From the NCBI RefSeq assembly GCF_900105355.1, contig NZ_FNSC01000001.1, positions 1,116,001-1,180,000 on the forward strand: a stretch of 64,000 bases of DNA, read 5' to 3'. This DNA is from Pseudomonas anguilliseptica. Its GTDB lineage: Bacteria; Pseudomonadota; Gammaproteobacteria; Pseudomonadales; Pseudomonadaceae. The translations under genes were made by a program, and so were the position numbers. This document shows positions 30,687-41,746 of this stretch, in pieces. Each line of letters starts with the position of its first letter. The first letter of the stretch is position 1. The notes under the pieces were generated by a model. That model was not told where the DNA came from. It saw only the letters and a list, made by a program, of their open reading frames with translations, and ran no database searches.

Positions 30687-31046
30687 TCAGGTGACGAACC
30701 TAGGGGTCAAAACCTGGTGCGGCCGGTTGCGCCACAGGTCGATACCGTCCAACAACCAGTTCAACTCCTGGGCCGTCAGCACGATCGCATCTTCGCCAGG
30801 TTCCGGATGCGACTTGAAGCGTTCAGCCTCCAATCGCTTGAGCCACAGGCAAAAGCCGTTGCGCTCCCAATACAAAATCTTCACCCGGCTGCGCGCGCGG
30901 TTGAGGAAGACGAACAGCACCGGGTCGAACACCGCCACCTTGATATCCAGCTCGACCAGGGCGGCCAGGCCATCGATGGATTTTCGGAAATCCACCGGCT
31001 TGGGGTATAGATAGACTTTTTCGACTTTGGCGTCGGGGCGCATCAT
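30687..31046 (-). CDS. tnpB: IS66-family accessory protein TnpB
   Basis: A 119-residue protein with the TnpB blocks VYLYPKPVDFRKSIDGLAALVE, FDPVLFVFLNRARSRVKILYWERNGFCLWLKRLE and a tail ending LLDGIDLWRNRPHQVL. The ATG at 31046 is preferred to one at 31082. It lies 18 bases upstream of tnpC. It is needed for transposition in the family, but its molecular role is unclear. Confidence 0.9.
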   Translation of the reverse strand: MMRPDAKVEKVYLYPKPVDFRKSIDGLAALVELDIKVAVFDPVLFVFLNRARSRVKILYWERNGFCLWLKRLEAERFKSHPEPGEDAIVLTAQELNWLLDGIDLWRNRPHQVLTPRFVT

Positions 31047-32237
31047 GACGGCTGGCTCCAGAAAGAAATTGGAGCTCAGCATTGGCTGGCCTGCGGATCA
31101 TTTGTAGATGAGGTTTATGGAGCGCTTACACCAGTTGTGCGGTGTTTTTGGCCAGGCCACGGAAGCGCGTCTTCACATAGCCGAACTGCCGCTTGATCAC
31201 CCGAAACGGGTGCTCGACCTTGGCGCGCACCTGGGCTTTGGCCTTCTCGATCTTGCGCTTGGCTTTGTATAGCGCGCTGCGCTTACTCAACGTGTTGTAC
31301 GTACTGCGGCGGGCTGCGATCTGCCAGATCACTTCACGGCCTTCATGTTCTGGCCGCTTCTCTACGCCGGTGTAACCCGCGTCGGCACCCACCATGTTTT
31401 CTTTGCCGTGTAGCAGCTTGTCGACCTGAGTAACGTCTGCAACATTGGCTGCCGTGCCGACCACGCTATGCACTAAACCCGACTCGTCATCGACGCCGAT
31501 GTGCGCCTTCATGCCGAAGTAATACTGGTTTCCCTTCTTGGTCTGGTGCATTTCCGGGTCACGCTTACCGTCCTTGTTCTTGGTCGAACTCGGCGCATTG
31601 ATCAGCGTGGCATCGACGATGGTGCCTTGGCGCAATGACAAACCGCGGTCACCCAAATAGCCATTGATGACGGCCAAGATGCCCGCAGCCAGTTCGTGTT
31701 TCTCCAGCAATCGGCGGAAGTTGAGGATGGTGGTTTCGTCGGGAATGCGCTCCAGGCTCAGACCCGCAAACTGGCGCAGGATGGTGGTCTCGTACAGAGC
31801 CTCCTCCATCGCCGGGTCGCTGTAGCCGAACCAGTTCTGCATCAAATGAACCCGTAACATCGCCATCAGCGGATAGGCTGGACGTCCGCCTTCACCCTTG
31901 GGGTAATGCGGTTCGATCAAGGCAATCAAACCCTTCCACGGCACAACCTGATCCATCTCGATCAGGAACAGCTCTTTGCGGGTTTGCTTGCGCTTGCCGG
32001 CGTACTCGGCGTCGGCGAAGGTCATCTGCTTCATCGGAAAACTCGGCGGGTGGAGTTCAGGTATTTTGCCAAATTCAGGAAGTCTTCTTCAGGGTTTCCC
32101 TAGGGAGGAGGTGGTGCTCTGACTCATGGTTATCACCCGGATTATCGTTTTTGTGGGACCGTCTATGCGGCCTTGAGCGGTGCCGCCCGGCAGGCGAGGG
32201 CGGAAGGCCAGTTACCCATGACCTGGGCGCTGGTTAC

Positions 32238-32270
32238 AAAAACGCGCCGTTCCTTGCGGAGACGGCGCGT
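32238..32270 (-). terminator. Rho-independent terminator of aspA
   Basis: On the minus strand ACGCGCCGTCTCC and GAACGGCGCGT pair, followed by a T5 run, 16 bases after the aspA stop. Confidence 0.85.
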
Positions 32271-32285
32271 GTAGTGCTCTGGGGA

Positions 32286-33713
<1,428 letters not shown>

Positions 33714-33856
33714 GATCAAGGTTATCTCAGGAAATACGGCATATGCCGCGATGGCCCGTAGATTAGGGGCTGCAGCTTGATAATGGCCAATGCTGTTAAG
33801 CACTGGGTCATGCATAATCGGCATAATGTTGGCGTGACCGCGGTGTGGCGGCAAAC

Positions 33857-33923
33857 GTAGGGTGGGTTAGCCGCTTGCGCCATTGCCACCTCTCACGCCA
33901 CTTGCGACGCGGCGTAACCCACC
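33857..33923. repeat. Palindromic intergenic repeat (GTAGGGTGGGTT type)
   Basis: GTAGGGTGGGTTAGCCGC on the left pairs, with one gap, with GCGGCGTAACCCACC on the right. It lies upstream of aspA, next to a second palindrome of related sequence. Such GTAGGGTGG palindromes recur in Pseudomonas intergenic DNA. Confidence 0.65.
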
Positions 33924-33970
33924 ACCGGCGCAACGCAGTCGACCGTTTGCAGGGTTATGCCCTATAGGCC

Positions 33971-34051
33971 GTAGGGTGGATGACGCTTTACCCATCCACC
34001 ACAACCGAATGCTGGCTGGGCGGTGGATTAAAAGAGCGTCATCCACCCTAC
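33971..34051. repeat. Palindromic intergenic repeat (GTAGGGTGGATGACGC type), copy A
   Basis: The outer arms GTAGGGTGGATGACGCTTT and its complement (ending GCGTCATCCACCCTAC) flank an inner pair built on CCATCCACC and GGTGGAT, giving a long cruciform-like unit. A close second copy is at 38059-38139. It separates aspA from the LysR gene. Confidence 0.75.
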
Positions 34052-34067
34052 AAAAACAGGAGTGACG

Positions 34068-34973
34068 ATGAACCTCGAAAGCAAATGGCTGGAAGACTTT
34101 GTCACCCTGGCCGCCACTCGCAGCTTTTCCCAGGCGGCGCAGAAGCGCTTTGTCACTCAGCCGGCGTTTAGTCGGCGTATCCGCAGCCTGGAGAACATGC
34201 TCGGGCTGACCTTGGTCAACCGCGCCTGCACGCCCATCGAGCTGACCGAATCCGGCCAGCTGTTTCTGGTCACGGCACGCAGCATGGTCGAGCAGCTTGG
34301 CGAGGTGGTGCGTCACCTGCATAACCTCGAAGGCCAGCAGGGCGAGGTGATGCAGATTGCCGCTGCGCACTCGTTGACCCTGGGTTTTTTCCCGGAATGG
34401 ATCGCCCGCCTGCGCCGTGAAGGGCTGCCGTTGACCACCCGCTTGGTGGCGACCAACGTTGGCGAAGCGGTGCATGCGCTGCGTGAAGGCGCCTGCGACC
34501 TGATCCTCGCCTACTACGACCCCGACGCCGCGTTGCAGATGGACCCGGAAATCTTCCCCTCGCTGCACCTGGGCCGCACGGAAATGCTGCCGGTGTGCGC
34601 GGTGGGCGAAAACGGTGCGCCGTTGTTCGACCTTAACAATGGCCAGAGCGTGCCGCTGCTGGCCTATAGCGCCGGGGCGTTTCTCGGTCGCTCGGTCAAC
34701 CTGTTGCTGCGCCAACGCGCCTTGCGCTCGACCACGGTGTACGAAACGGCGATGGCCGACAGCCTGAAAAGCATGGCCCTGCAAGGCATGGGCGTGGCCT
34801 GGGTGCCGAGGCTGAGCGTGACCGCCGAACTGGCCCGGGGCGAGCTGGTGGTGTGCGGCGATGAACAGTGGCAGGCGCCGCTGGAGATTCGCCTGTACCG
34901 CTGCGCACTGGTACGCAAAGCCTCGGTACGCCTGTTGTGGCGCAAGCTAGAAAGCGGCGAAGTGGGCCGCTAG
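34068..34973 (+). CDS. LysR-family transcriptional regulator next to aspA
   Basis: A 301-residue LysR protein. The HTH spans about residues 5-63 (DFVTLAATRSFSQAAQKRFVTQPAFSRRIRSLENMLGLTLVNR) and an effector-binding domain follows. The ATG at 34068 is preceded by AGGAG at 34058-34062. It is divergent from aspA, an arrangement also found around aspA in P. aeruginosa as I recall, so aspA control is a reasonable inference. Confidence 0.88.
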   Translation: MNLESKWLEDFVTLAATRSFSQAAQKRFVTQPAFSRRIRSLENMLGLTLVNRACTPIELTESGQLFLVTARSMVEQLGEVVRHLHNLEGQQGEVMQIAAAHSLTLGFFPEWIARLRREGLPLTTRLVATNVGEAVHALREGACDLILAYYDPDAALQMDPEIFPSLHLGRTEMLPVCAVGENGAPLFDLNNGQSVPLLAYSAGAFLGRSVNLLLRQRALRSTTVYETAMADSLKSMALQGMGVAWVPRLSVTAELARGELVVCGDEQWQAPLEIRLYRCALVRKASVRLLWRKLESGEVGR

Positions 34974-35420
34974 ACGCGAGTTGTAGGGGCGAGTTTATTC
35001 GCGACATCTGTCATCAATGCGTAACTAGATAAGGAGGCGAGGTAGTGATTGGTCTGACAAGACAAATCAAGTTGAAAACAAATCACTCCTACCTCTTTAA
35101 CGACCGTACCAGTCGGCCTCAGGGCTTGCTTCGATCGCCTAGGCTTTCCCCGTTCCACAGACTCTGAACTTCTGCAGTAAATCGTGAGCTACCAAGTGCT
35201 TAGTTCCCCTTGCTCGTTGAACGAGTCTGATCTACCGGGGCAGTGGCAAGTTGATGCCGAAGAAACTCACGATAGGTCGCAGTCCGTGACTCATCTATTT
35301 CTCCCAACACTTGGGTAGCTGTGTCTGCTTCCTGTCAAGTCGCGATATCTGTCGCACTGGCGCGGAGGCCTGGTGTGTATGATTGCGGGCCGGTTTTCTG
35401 CAGTTATCAAGGATGAATTC
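34974..35420. other. Intergenic region without a recognised gene
   Basis: About 450 bases between the LysR and Sel1 genes. A short REP-like half (GGGGCGAGTTTATTCGCGAC near 34986) is visible. Nothing else was supported on either strand. Confidence 0.5.
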
Positions 35421-36784
35421 ATGAAGCCAATTTTCCATCCTCTGATGCTGGCGATGTGCATTTCCGTCACCTGCTATGCCTCATCGCCACTGAAGTCGCT
35501 GTTCGAGAGGAAGGATTACGCGGCCTTTTTGCCACAAGCCGAGGCCAAGGCTTCGGCGGGCGATGCTGAGGCGCTATTTTTGCTGGGCAAGGCATATCAC
35601 CTGGCGCGCGGGGTGGCCGAGGACCGCGAGCGCGCACGGGCGTATTACCAGGATGCTCGTAGCCTTGGCTCGGCAAGAGCCAGCCATAACCTTGGCTCTA
35701 TGGCGCGGGAGCAGGGCGATGTGAAGATGGCGGTGGAGTTCTTCGAGGAGGCACTGGAGCGGGGTTTGAAGCTGCCGACCCTGTACAACCTGGCGCAGGT
35801 CAGCAGTCCTGAGGTGCCGACAAACTACTGGAGCATTCCGGAGTTTGTGCAGCAGGCCGGACGAGCCGGCGACTATCTCGCGCGGGCCTACGCTGAAGAT
35901 GGCAAGGTCGAGACCCTGTTCGGGGCGTCGCGGCAGTACACGCAGGTGGCGCGGCAGGCACTCCCTCCGATCTCGAGCGGCTCGACCCAGTTGCGCTCCG
36001 GGCGCGCGCGATCGAGTGGTTGGAGAAGGGTATGGCCGAGGGCTTCGGACAGTCCTGGACGAATTACGGCGTGTTGTTGATGGACGAGGGTAAGTATGAC
36101 GAGGCGCGGGCGGCCTTGCTCCGCGGGACCGAGAAGGGTATTGCGGTGGCGCACTATCATCTCGCCGGCATGGCGTCCAAAGGGCAGGGCCTCGAAGGGC
36201 GGGACGCGAAGCAGGCACTCCATCACTACGAGCAGGCGGCTTTGATGGGGATGAAGGAGGCGGTGCGGCCGGCTCATCAGGCGCTACTGGAGTATCTGGG
36301 CAGTGAGGAAGATCTGGACAGGCTGGAGGAAGGTCTGCGCCGGCTCGAGGCCTTGGGTGACACTGAGGCCTACGACGCCTATGCGGTCGACCAGGTCGTG
36401 TCTCGGGTGGAATGGGCTCGCAAGTTTCGAGCGCAGCAGGGCGAGGCCAGGTCGTTGCCCAGCCGACCGATGATATTGCAGGCGTGCGGGCTCGGTCTGG
36501 AGCATCCCTATGGCAGCGCCTACAACCTGGGGCACAATACCCACTGGCGTCTTGCCGCCTACCGTTCGCTCGAGCGTCCGCAGCGGTTGATGGAGGGGCA
36601 GGTCGATGCCGATGGCTGTGCCCGCTCGTCGGGGCTGCTGCCTGCGGACGTCCGCGAGTTGTTGGACCAGGGCGTGGTGTTCGCCTTGCAGTTCCCGAAC
36701 TACACCCTGCCCCTGGTGGCGATCGAGGCGGGAGGGCAGATCGTTCTGGAGATGCAGCCTCAGGCAACGCCTATCCCGAACTGA
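35421..36784 (+). pseudogene. Secreted Sel1-repeat protein, one frameshift
   Basis: The ATG at 35421 opens a signal peptide (MKPIFHPLMLAMCISVTCYA) followed by Sel1/TPR-like repeats (AEALFLLGKAYHLARGVAEDRERARAYYQDA, ASHNLGSMAREQGDVKMAVEFFEEAL). Near 35955-35962 the frame changes; the second part reads SDLERLDPVALRARAIEWLEKGM and continues with further repeats to 36784. One missing base in the CTCCCTCC run explains it. Restored length is about 454 residues. Sel1 proteins scaffold protein contacts in the periplasm; the partner is unknown. Confidence 0.75.
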
Positions 36785-36913
36785 GGTGAGCGAGGTGTAC
36801 CGCAGCGTCCATGTAGCGTGTTGGAAAATGCAACAGGGCTCATCGGGGATTGGCCCTGTTGGTTCATGCGGTAATGATCGAGGTTCCGCCACACCTGCGG
36901 CTAGCCAGCGCAT

Positions 36914-38025
36914 TCAGGTGCCCGACTTGATGGTGTTCCACGCCCGGGTGCGCACGCGTTCGATCTTCTGCGGCAGCGGCTGCAGCACGTAAAGGGTCTT
37001 CTGCGCTTCGGCGGTTGGGGTCAGGCCGGGGTTGTCGCGGATTTCTGCCCCCACCAGCGGCATGCCGTCCTTGTTCGGGTTGGGGTAGCCGAGGAAGTCG
37101 CTGATCGGTGCCACCACTTTCGGGTCGAGCAGGTTGTTGAGGAACTCATGGGCCTCGGCAACGTTCAGGGCGCTTTTCGGGATGGCGAAGGAGTCGACCA
37201 CAGCGGCGCGCCTTCCTTCGGCAGACGCCAGTCGACCACCACGCCGTTACGGGCTTCCTTGGCGCGGTTGGCGAACTGGTAGAAGCTGCCCGAATAGCCG
37301 ATGGCCACGCAGATGTCGCCGTTGGCGATATCGGTCATGTACTTGGCCGAGTGGAAGTAGGCGACGTGGGGGCGAATCTTCAGCATCAGCGCGCTGGCTT
37401 TCTCGTAGTCCTCAGGCTTGCTGCTGTTGGGGTCGAGGCCCAGGTAGTGCAGGGCAATCGGCAGGATATCGCCGGGTGAATCGAGCATGGTCACGCCGCA
37501 TTGCTTGAGCTTGCTGATGTTCTCTTCCTTGAAGATCAGGTCCCAGCTGTCCACTGGCGCATCGGCACCGAGTACGGCCTTGACCTTGTCCGGGTTGAAG
37601 CCGATCAGCACGGTGCCGTACATGTAGGGCACGGCGTACTGGTTGCCGGGGTCGTTGGCGGTCATCAGCTGCAGCAGGCCGGGGTCGAGGTGCTGCCAGT
37701 TCGGTAGCTTGCTCTTGTCGAGCTTCTGGAACACGCCGGCCTTGATCTGGGTGTCGAGGAAGGTGTTGGTCGGCACCACCAGGTCGTAACCGGAGTTGCC
37801 GGTGAGCAGCTTGGCTTCCAGCGCTTCGTTGGTGTCGAACACGTCCCAGGTCAGCTTGATGCCGCTTTTATCCTGAAACTCTTTGGGCACCGCCGGCAGC
37901 ATATAGTCGGCCCAGTTGTACACGCGCAGCTCACGCGGCTTCTCTGGCGTTTTCGCCTGGGCCGCAGTGGCCAGCAGGGTTGCGCCGCAGATGGCGACGG
38001 CGAGTAGGTGTTTCATTGTTGTCAT
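36914..38025 (-). pseudogene. Periplasmic polyamine-binding protein (PotF/SpuD type), one frameshift
   Basis: The signal peptide ([21 protein letters not shown]) is followed by the polyamine-binding core [69 protein letters not shown] and WDLIF. Near 37198 the frame breaks after EGAPLW; the C-terminal part ([26 protein letters not shown]) continues in another frame. Adding one G to the TGG run gives the expected [10 protein letters not shown], so a homopolymer error is likely. No ABC permease genes are adjacent. The acetylpolyamine amidohydrolase beside it supports a polyamine role. Confidence 0.85.
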
Positions 38026-38058
38026 TGTTTCGCACCCCTGTGTGATTGTTGATCTTGC

Positions 38059-38139
38059 GTAGGGTGGATGGCGCTTTATCCATCCACCTGGGTTATCTGG
38101 GTCGCTAGTGGTGGACGAAAACAGCGTCGTCCACCCTAC
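38059..38139. repeat. Palindromic intergenic repeat, copy B
   Basis: Same structure as 33971-34051: GTAGGGTGGATGGCGCTTT on the left, GCGTCGTCCACCCTAC on the right, and an inner CCATCCACC/GTGGTGGA pair. It lies between the amidohydrolase and the polyamine-binding gene and touches the amidohydrolase stop region. Confidence 0.75.
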
Positions 38140-39170
38140 GAATTGGCTGCTTCGAACCCTTCCAGCACGTTGACCGCGTTGACGCCGATGGCCTCAACCG
38201 CATATCCGCCTTCCATAACAAACAGTGTTGGCTTGCCGAGGGCGGCGATGCGTTTGCCCATGGCCAGGTAATCCGGGCTGTCGAGTTTGAACTGGGAAAT
38301 CGGGTCGTCTTTGAAGGTGTCGACGCCCAGTGACACCACGATCACTTCAGCGCCGTATTCGGCAATCCGTTGGCAGGCTTCCTCCAGTGCGGCGCTCCAC
38401 ACTGCCCAGGGGCTGCCCATGGCCAGCGGGTAGTTGAAGTTGCAGCCTTCACCGGCGCCAATGCCGCGTTCATCGGCGTAGCCGAGGAAGAACGGGAACT
38501 CTTCGGCCGGGTCGCCGTGGATCGAGGCGAACAGCACATCACTCCCCGCATAGAAAATGTGCTGAGTACCATTGCCGTGGTGGTAGTCGACATCGAGGAT
38601 CGCCACCTTCTTGTGGCCCTGATCGAGGAATGCCTGGGCGGCGATGGCAGCGTTGTTCAGGTAGCAGTAGCCGCCCATCAACTCACCGGCGGCGTGATGG
38701 CCAGGCGGACGGCACAGGGCGAAGGCGCTGTGGGCGCCGTTGGCGATCTCGGCCTGGGCGCTCAGCGCCACCTGCGCGGCACTGTAAGCCGCCTGCCAGG
38801 TGCCGGCGGTAATCGGTGCGCCGCCGTCGAAGCTGTAATAGCCGAGCTGGCCGTGCAAATCGATCGGGATGACCTGGCGCAGGGTGCGTGCCGGCCAGGT
38901 GAAGGGCAGCAGGTCGCCGTTGCCCTTCTGCGCCTGCCAGCGCTCCCAGGCACCCTTGAAGAAGTCCAGGTAGGCCGCGCTATGGATGCGCTCAACTGGC
39001 GCCAGGCCGAAGTCCTGCGGCGGGCGTACTTCGCCGAGCTGGCGGTCCTTGACCCGTTGCAGGATATGGTCGGCGCGTTGCGGTTTCTCGAAGCAGGGCA
39101 TCAGCTGGCCGTCGATCAGCTCGCAGCTGCCGTGGTGCAGGTGATGGTCGTCGCTGTAAAAGGTCAGCAT
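38136..39170 (-). CDS. Acetylpolyamine amidohydrolase (histone-deacetylase family)
   Basis: A 344-residue zinc deacetylase. Motifs are [25 protein letters not shown], the metal-binding [21 protein letters not shown] and the closing [16 protein letters not shown]. The size and the [15 protein letters not shown] motifs fit the bacterial AphA/AphB group that removes acetyl groups from acetylated polyamines. The ATG at 39170 ([10 protein letters not shown]) is the conserved start. It lies upstream of the polyamine-binding protein on the same strand, consistent with uptake and breakdown of acetylpolyamines. Confidence 0.87.
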   Translation of the reverse strand: MLTFYSDDHHLHHGSCELIDGQLMPCFEKPQRADHILQRVKDRQLGEVRPPQDFGLAPVERIHSAAYLDFFKGAWERWQAQKGNGDLLPFTWPARTLRQVIPIDLHGQLGYYSFDGGAPITAGTWQAAYSAAQVALSAQAEIANGAHSAFALCRPPGHHAAGELMGGYCYLNNAAIAAQAFLDQGHKKVAILDVDYHHGNGTQHIFYAGSDVLFASIHGDPAEEFPFFLGYADERGIGAGEGCNFNYPLAMGSPWAVWSAALEEACQRIAEYGAEVIVVSLGVDTFKDDPISQFKLDSPDYLAMGKRIAALGKPTLFVMEGGYAVEAIGVNAVNVLEGFEAANS

Positions 39171-39354
39171 GCAGGTGGCTCCCAGGCTTGTTGTTCTGGT
39201 TGCCATTGTTCGCCCGTATGGCGCTGTGAAAGAACGCTGACAACGGCCAAAAGGGGATCGAAATGGCCAGATTTTACGGCCGGAGCGATTGTTATCCTCG
39301 CGCAGCGATGGCGCAGGGGGGCAGCCTTACATTGCGCGATCGCCGTGGTATGTC

Positions 39355-39410
39355 GTGGGAGGCGCATTAGCGGCGAGTTTTTCTCAGGTCGCGGCCGAAG
39401 CCCCTCCCAC
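39355..39410. repeat. REP-like palindrome next to IS630 copy 2
   Basis: GTGGGAGGCGCATTAGCGGC on the left pairs imperfectly with the right arm ending GGCCGAAGCCCCTCCCAC. It is related to the unit at 14181-14240. IS630 copy 2 lies 18 bases beyond it. Confidence 0.7.
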
Positions 39411-39428
39411 AAGCGCCATTCCCCCCCA

Positions 39429-40612
39429 GTGAGCTGTCTGTAAAATTCGTTAATCCAATGCCGAGCCAGTATACTGCGCGCTCTATCGTCATGAATTGAG
39501 CTCCCATATGGCCCGGCCAGCAGCCCCATTCTTCTTGAGTCCCAGTGATGCCGACATGCTGCAAGGCTGGTTACGCATGGGATCGCTGCCTCAGAGCATC
39601 GGCCAGCGGGCCAGAATTCTGTTGCTGCTGGCCAACGGTCTCACGCCCAAGGAGATCAGCGAGCAGCTGCAAGTCTCTGCGCCAGTGGTCTTCAAATGGC
39701 GTAAACGCTACCAGGAGACCGGTCTGGAGGGGCTGAGTGACCTGCGGCGCAGTGGAGCGCCTCGCAAGCTCAACGAAGCGAAGATCAAGGAAATCCTGAC
39801 GCTGACGACCCAGCGAGTCCCGCGCGAAGCTACCCACTGGAGCCTACGGTTGATGGCCAAGTACGCTGGGGTCAGCATCTGGCAGGTCGCACAGGTGTGG
39901 GCTGCTGCCGACCTCAAGCCGCACCGGTTGAAAACCTTCAAGATCAGTAACGACCCGCACTTTGCAGACAAAGTGGTCGATGTCGTCGGGCTCTATTTGA
40001 ATCCGCCCGACAACGCCCTGGTGCTATCTGTTGACGAAAAAACACAGATCCAGGCGCTGGACCGCACACAGCCCATGCTGCCGCTCAAGCCCGGGCAGAT
40101 TGAGCGGCGGACGCATGACTATAAGCGCCACGGTACGGCCAGTCTGTACGCAGCCTTTGACATCCTGACGGGTAAGGTCATCGGCCGTATCACCCAGCGG
40201 CACAGGGCCAAGGAGTTTTTGGAGTTCCTTCGACAGATCGACCGCAGCACCCCCGTCGAGCTGGACCTGCATGTAATTCTGGACAACAGCTCGACTCACA
40301 AGACCGCTGCCGTCAGGGAATGGCTGGAGAAGCATCCCCGTTTCAAGCTGCACTTCACACCGACCAGCGCCTCGTGGCTGAACGCCGTGGAGGGCTGGTT
40401 TGCGCAACTGGAAAGACGGGCGCTTTATCGTGATGCCTTCAGCAGCGTGGCTGACCTGAGAGCGGCGATACGTCGCTTCATTGAGGCTCATAACGAACAT
40501 TCGGCTAAGCCGTTCCGCTGGAGCAAAACGGCTGAGTCGATTATCAGCTCCGTGCATCGAGCAAAGCTGGCTGTAATTCGGAATGAGTTATTGGATTAAC
40601 CAGACAGGCCAC
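39429..40612 (+). mobile_element. IS630-family insertion sequence, copy 2
   Basis: 1184 bases, the same length and ends as copies 1 and 3. The right flank is TA (40613-40614) but the left flank reads CA, so one target base has changed or the end was altered after insertion. It lies between the amidohydrolase promoter region and the AraC gene. Confidence 0.92.
39508..40599 (+). CDS. IS630-family transposase (copy 2)
   Basis: 363 residues, almost identical to copy 1: same HTH and DDE motifs (VDEKTQ, HVILDNSSTHK, SWLNAVEGWF). Differences seen are Ala for Asp in YAAFDIL (shared with copy 3) and Val for Ala in STPVELDLHV (unique). It looks intact. Confidence 0.95.
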   Translation: MARPAAPFFLSPSDADMLQGWLRMGSLPQSIGQRARILLLLANGLTPKEISEQLQVSAPVVFKWRKRYQETGLEGLSDLRRSGAPRKLNEAKIKEILTLTTQRVPREATHWSLRLMAKYAGVSIWQVAQVWAAADLKPHRLKTFKISNDPHFADKVVDVVGLYLNPPDNALVLSVDEKTQIQALDRTQPMLPLKPGQIERRTHDYKRHGTASLYAAFDILTGKVIGRITQRHRAKEFLEFLRQIDRSTPVELDLHVILDNSSTHKTAAVREWLEKHPRFKLHFTPTSASWLNAVEGWFAQLERRALYRDAFSSVADLRAAIRRFIEAHNEHSAKPFRWSKTAESIISSVHRAKLAVIRNELLD

Positions 40613-40652
40613 TAGTCTTGTTGGGCTTTGTCGCTTTGCTTCTCAACCCAAC

Positions 40653-41645
40653 CTACGCGCGAAAGCGACTCGGCGGCACGCCGCTCCAGCGCTGGAAGGC
40701 ATGGCGGAAGCTGGCCGTTTCGCTAAAACCGAGGTATTCGGCAATCCGATAAATTGGCCAATCCTCCTGGCCGAGCAGGGTTTTCGCCCGCTCGAAACGC
40801 AGCTCGTCGAGCACTTCCTGATAGTGGGTGCCCAGTTCCTGCAGGTGCCGGCGCAGAGTGCGCGGCGAGCAGTGCATCTGCTGCGCCAGCTGTTCCAGGC
40901 CTGGAGGTGCGGTCAGCTGTTCGGCCAGGAGCTGGCGGATGCGCGCGAGCCAGGCCTGACGGGTGTTGAACTCGCTATTCTGCTTGCGGCAGCGTTCGAG
41001 CATTTCGCGGTGGGTCACCGCATCGGCCAGCGGTAGAGGGTGTTGTAACCAGCTGGCGGGAAAGGCAAAGGCATTGCGCGCGGCATCGAATTGCAGCGGG
41101 CAGGCGAAGCTGTGCGGGTAGCGTGCGCTGTAGTCCGGCTCGCTGTAGCGAAACTGCGCCGCGCTGAGCGGCAGGGATTGGCCGAGCAGGTCGTCGCTGA
41201 TCAGCTTGAGCGAGGCCAGGCACATTTCCAGGTTGAAGACTTCCAGTGCTGGCGTGTGCTGGTAGTCGCTGGCGCTGACCCAGGCCAGCTCGCCTTCGAG
41301 CTGCATATCCAGTTTGAAGTAGGTGCCGAGCAGCGCCGGGTACTGCAGCATCAGCCGCCAGGCGTCACCAAAGGTGGCACTGGAGAGCGCGGCGTAACCG
41401 ACCATGCCATAGGCCGACACGTGCATGCGCCGGCCTAGCTCCAGGCCCAGATCACTGCGCAGCAGCAGGGCGTTGGCGCAGACCTGCAATTCCTGAGTGC
41501 GGGTGATGCGCGTGTCGGCGCAGGCCAGATCAGTCGCAGCAATGCCGCTGCCGGCCAGTAGCTGCTCGGTCAGTTCGGGTTGCGTGGCAAAGACTTCCAG
41601 GATCAGCGAAACCACATGCAGGGTGGTCAGGTGGGCGTGCAACAT
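40653..41645 (-). CDS. AraC-family transcriptional regulator with arabinose-binding-like N-terminal domain
   Basis: A 330-residue regulator. The N-terminal domain of the OruR/ArgR-like Arabinose_bd type (LGLELGRRMHVSAYGMVGYAALSSATFGDAWRLMLQYPALLG) is followed by a C-terminal double HTH (LEQLAQQMHCSPRTLRRHLQELGTHYQEVLDELRFERAKTLL, then IYRIAEYLGFSETASFRHAFQRWSGVPPSRFR). The target is unknown; the IS630 copy now separates it from the amidohydrolase gene. Confidence 0.9.
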   Translation of the reverse strand: MLHAHLTTLHVVSLILEVFATQPELTEQLLAGSGIAATDLACADTRITRTQELQVCANALLLRSDLGLELGRRMHVSAYGMVGYAALSSATFGDAWRLMLQYPALLGTYFKLDMQLEGELAWVSASDYQHTPALEVFNLEMCLASLKLISDDLLGQSLPLSAAQFRYSEPDYSARYPHSFACPLQFDAARNAFAFPASWLQHPLPLADAVTHREMLERCRKQNSEFNTRQAWLARIRQLLAEQLTAPPGLEQLAQQMHCSPRTLRRHLQELGTHYQEVLDELRFERAKTLLGQEDWPIYRIAEYLGFSETASFRHAFQRWSGVPPSRFRA

Positions 41646-41746
41646 CGGGGCAACCGCAACAGTTCAGAATGCCTGAATGACGCAAGAACTATGCCGCGGC
41701 ACCGCAGCAGTCCGGGGCTGTCCGGACCGCTGCGGTCTAGTCAGAG

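Larger units (their letters stand above)
29066..31129 (-). mobile_element. IS66-family insertion sequence nested in IS5
   Basis: A 2064-base element with terminal inverted repeats GTAAGCGCTCCATA at both ends, flanked by an exact 8-base target duplication ACCAGTTG (29058-29065 and 31130-31137), as expected for IS66. It carries tnpB and tnpC; I found no tnpA. Confidence 0.95.
28982..32034 (-). pseudogene. IS5-family transposase split by IS66 insertion
   Basis: The N-terminal 302 codons or so run from the ATG at 32034 down to 31130. The last 25 or so (LVTLFALSNLWMARRHLLTNAGEVRL) are at 28982-29065. Joining them rebuilds the 326-residue transposase of copy 2. The catalytic D and E residues lie in the larger part, but the C-terminal piece is detached, so this copy is inactive unless IS66 leaves precisely. 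Confidence 0.9.
28836..32099 (-). mobile_element. IS5-family insertion sequence, copy 1, interrupted by an IS66-family element
   Basis: Without the inserted IS66 and its 8-base duplication the element is 1192 bases, the same length as the intact copy at 51351-52542, and its internal sequence matches that copy. Terminal repeats are GGATGG-CTGAAGTAG on the left and GGAAACCCTGAAGAAG on the right (inward reading). The immediate flanks are CTAAG on the left and CTAG on the right, so a clean target duplication is not seen. Confidence 0.9.
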
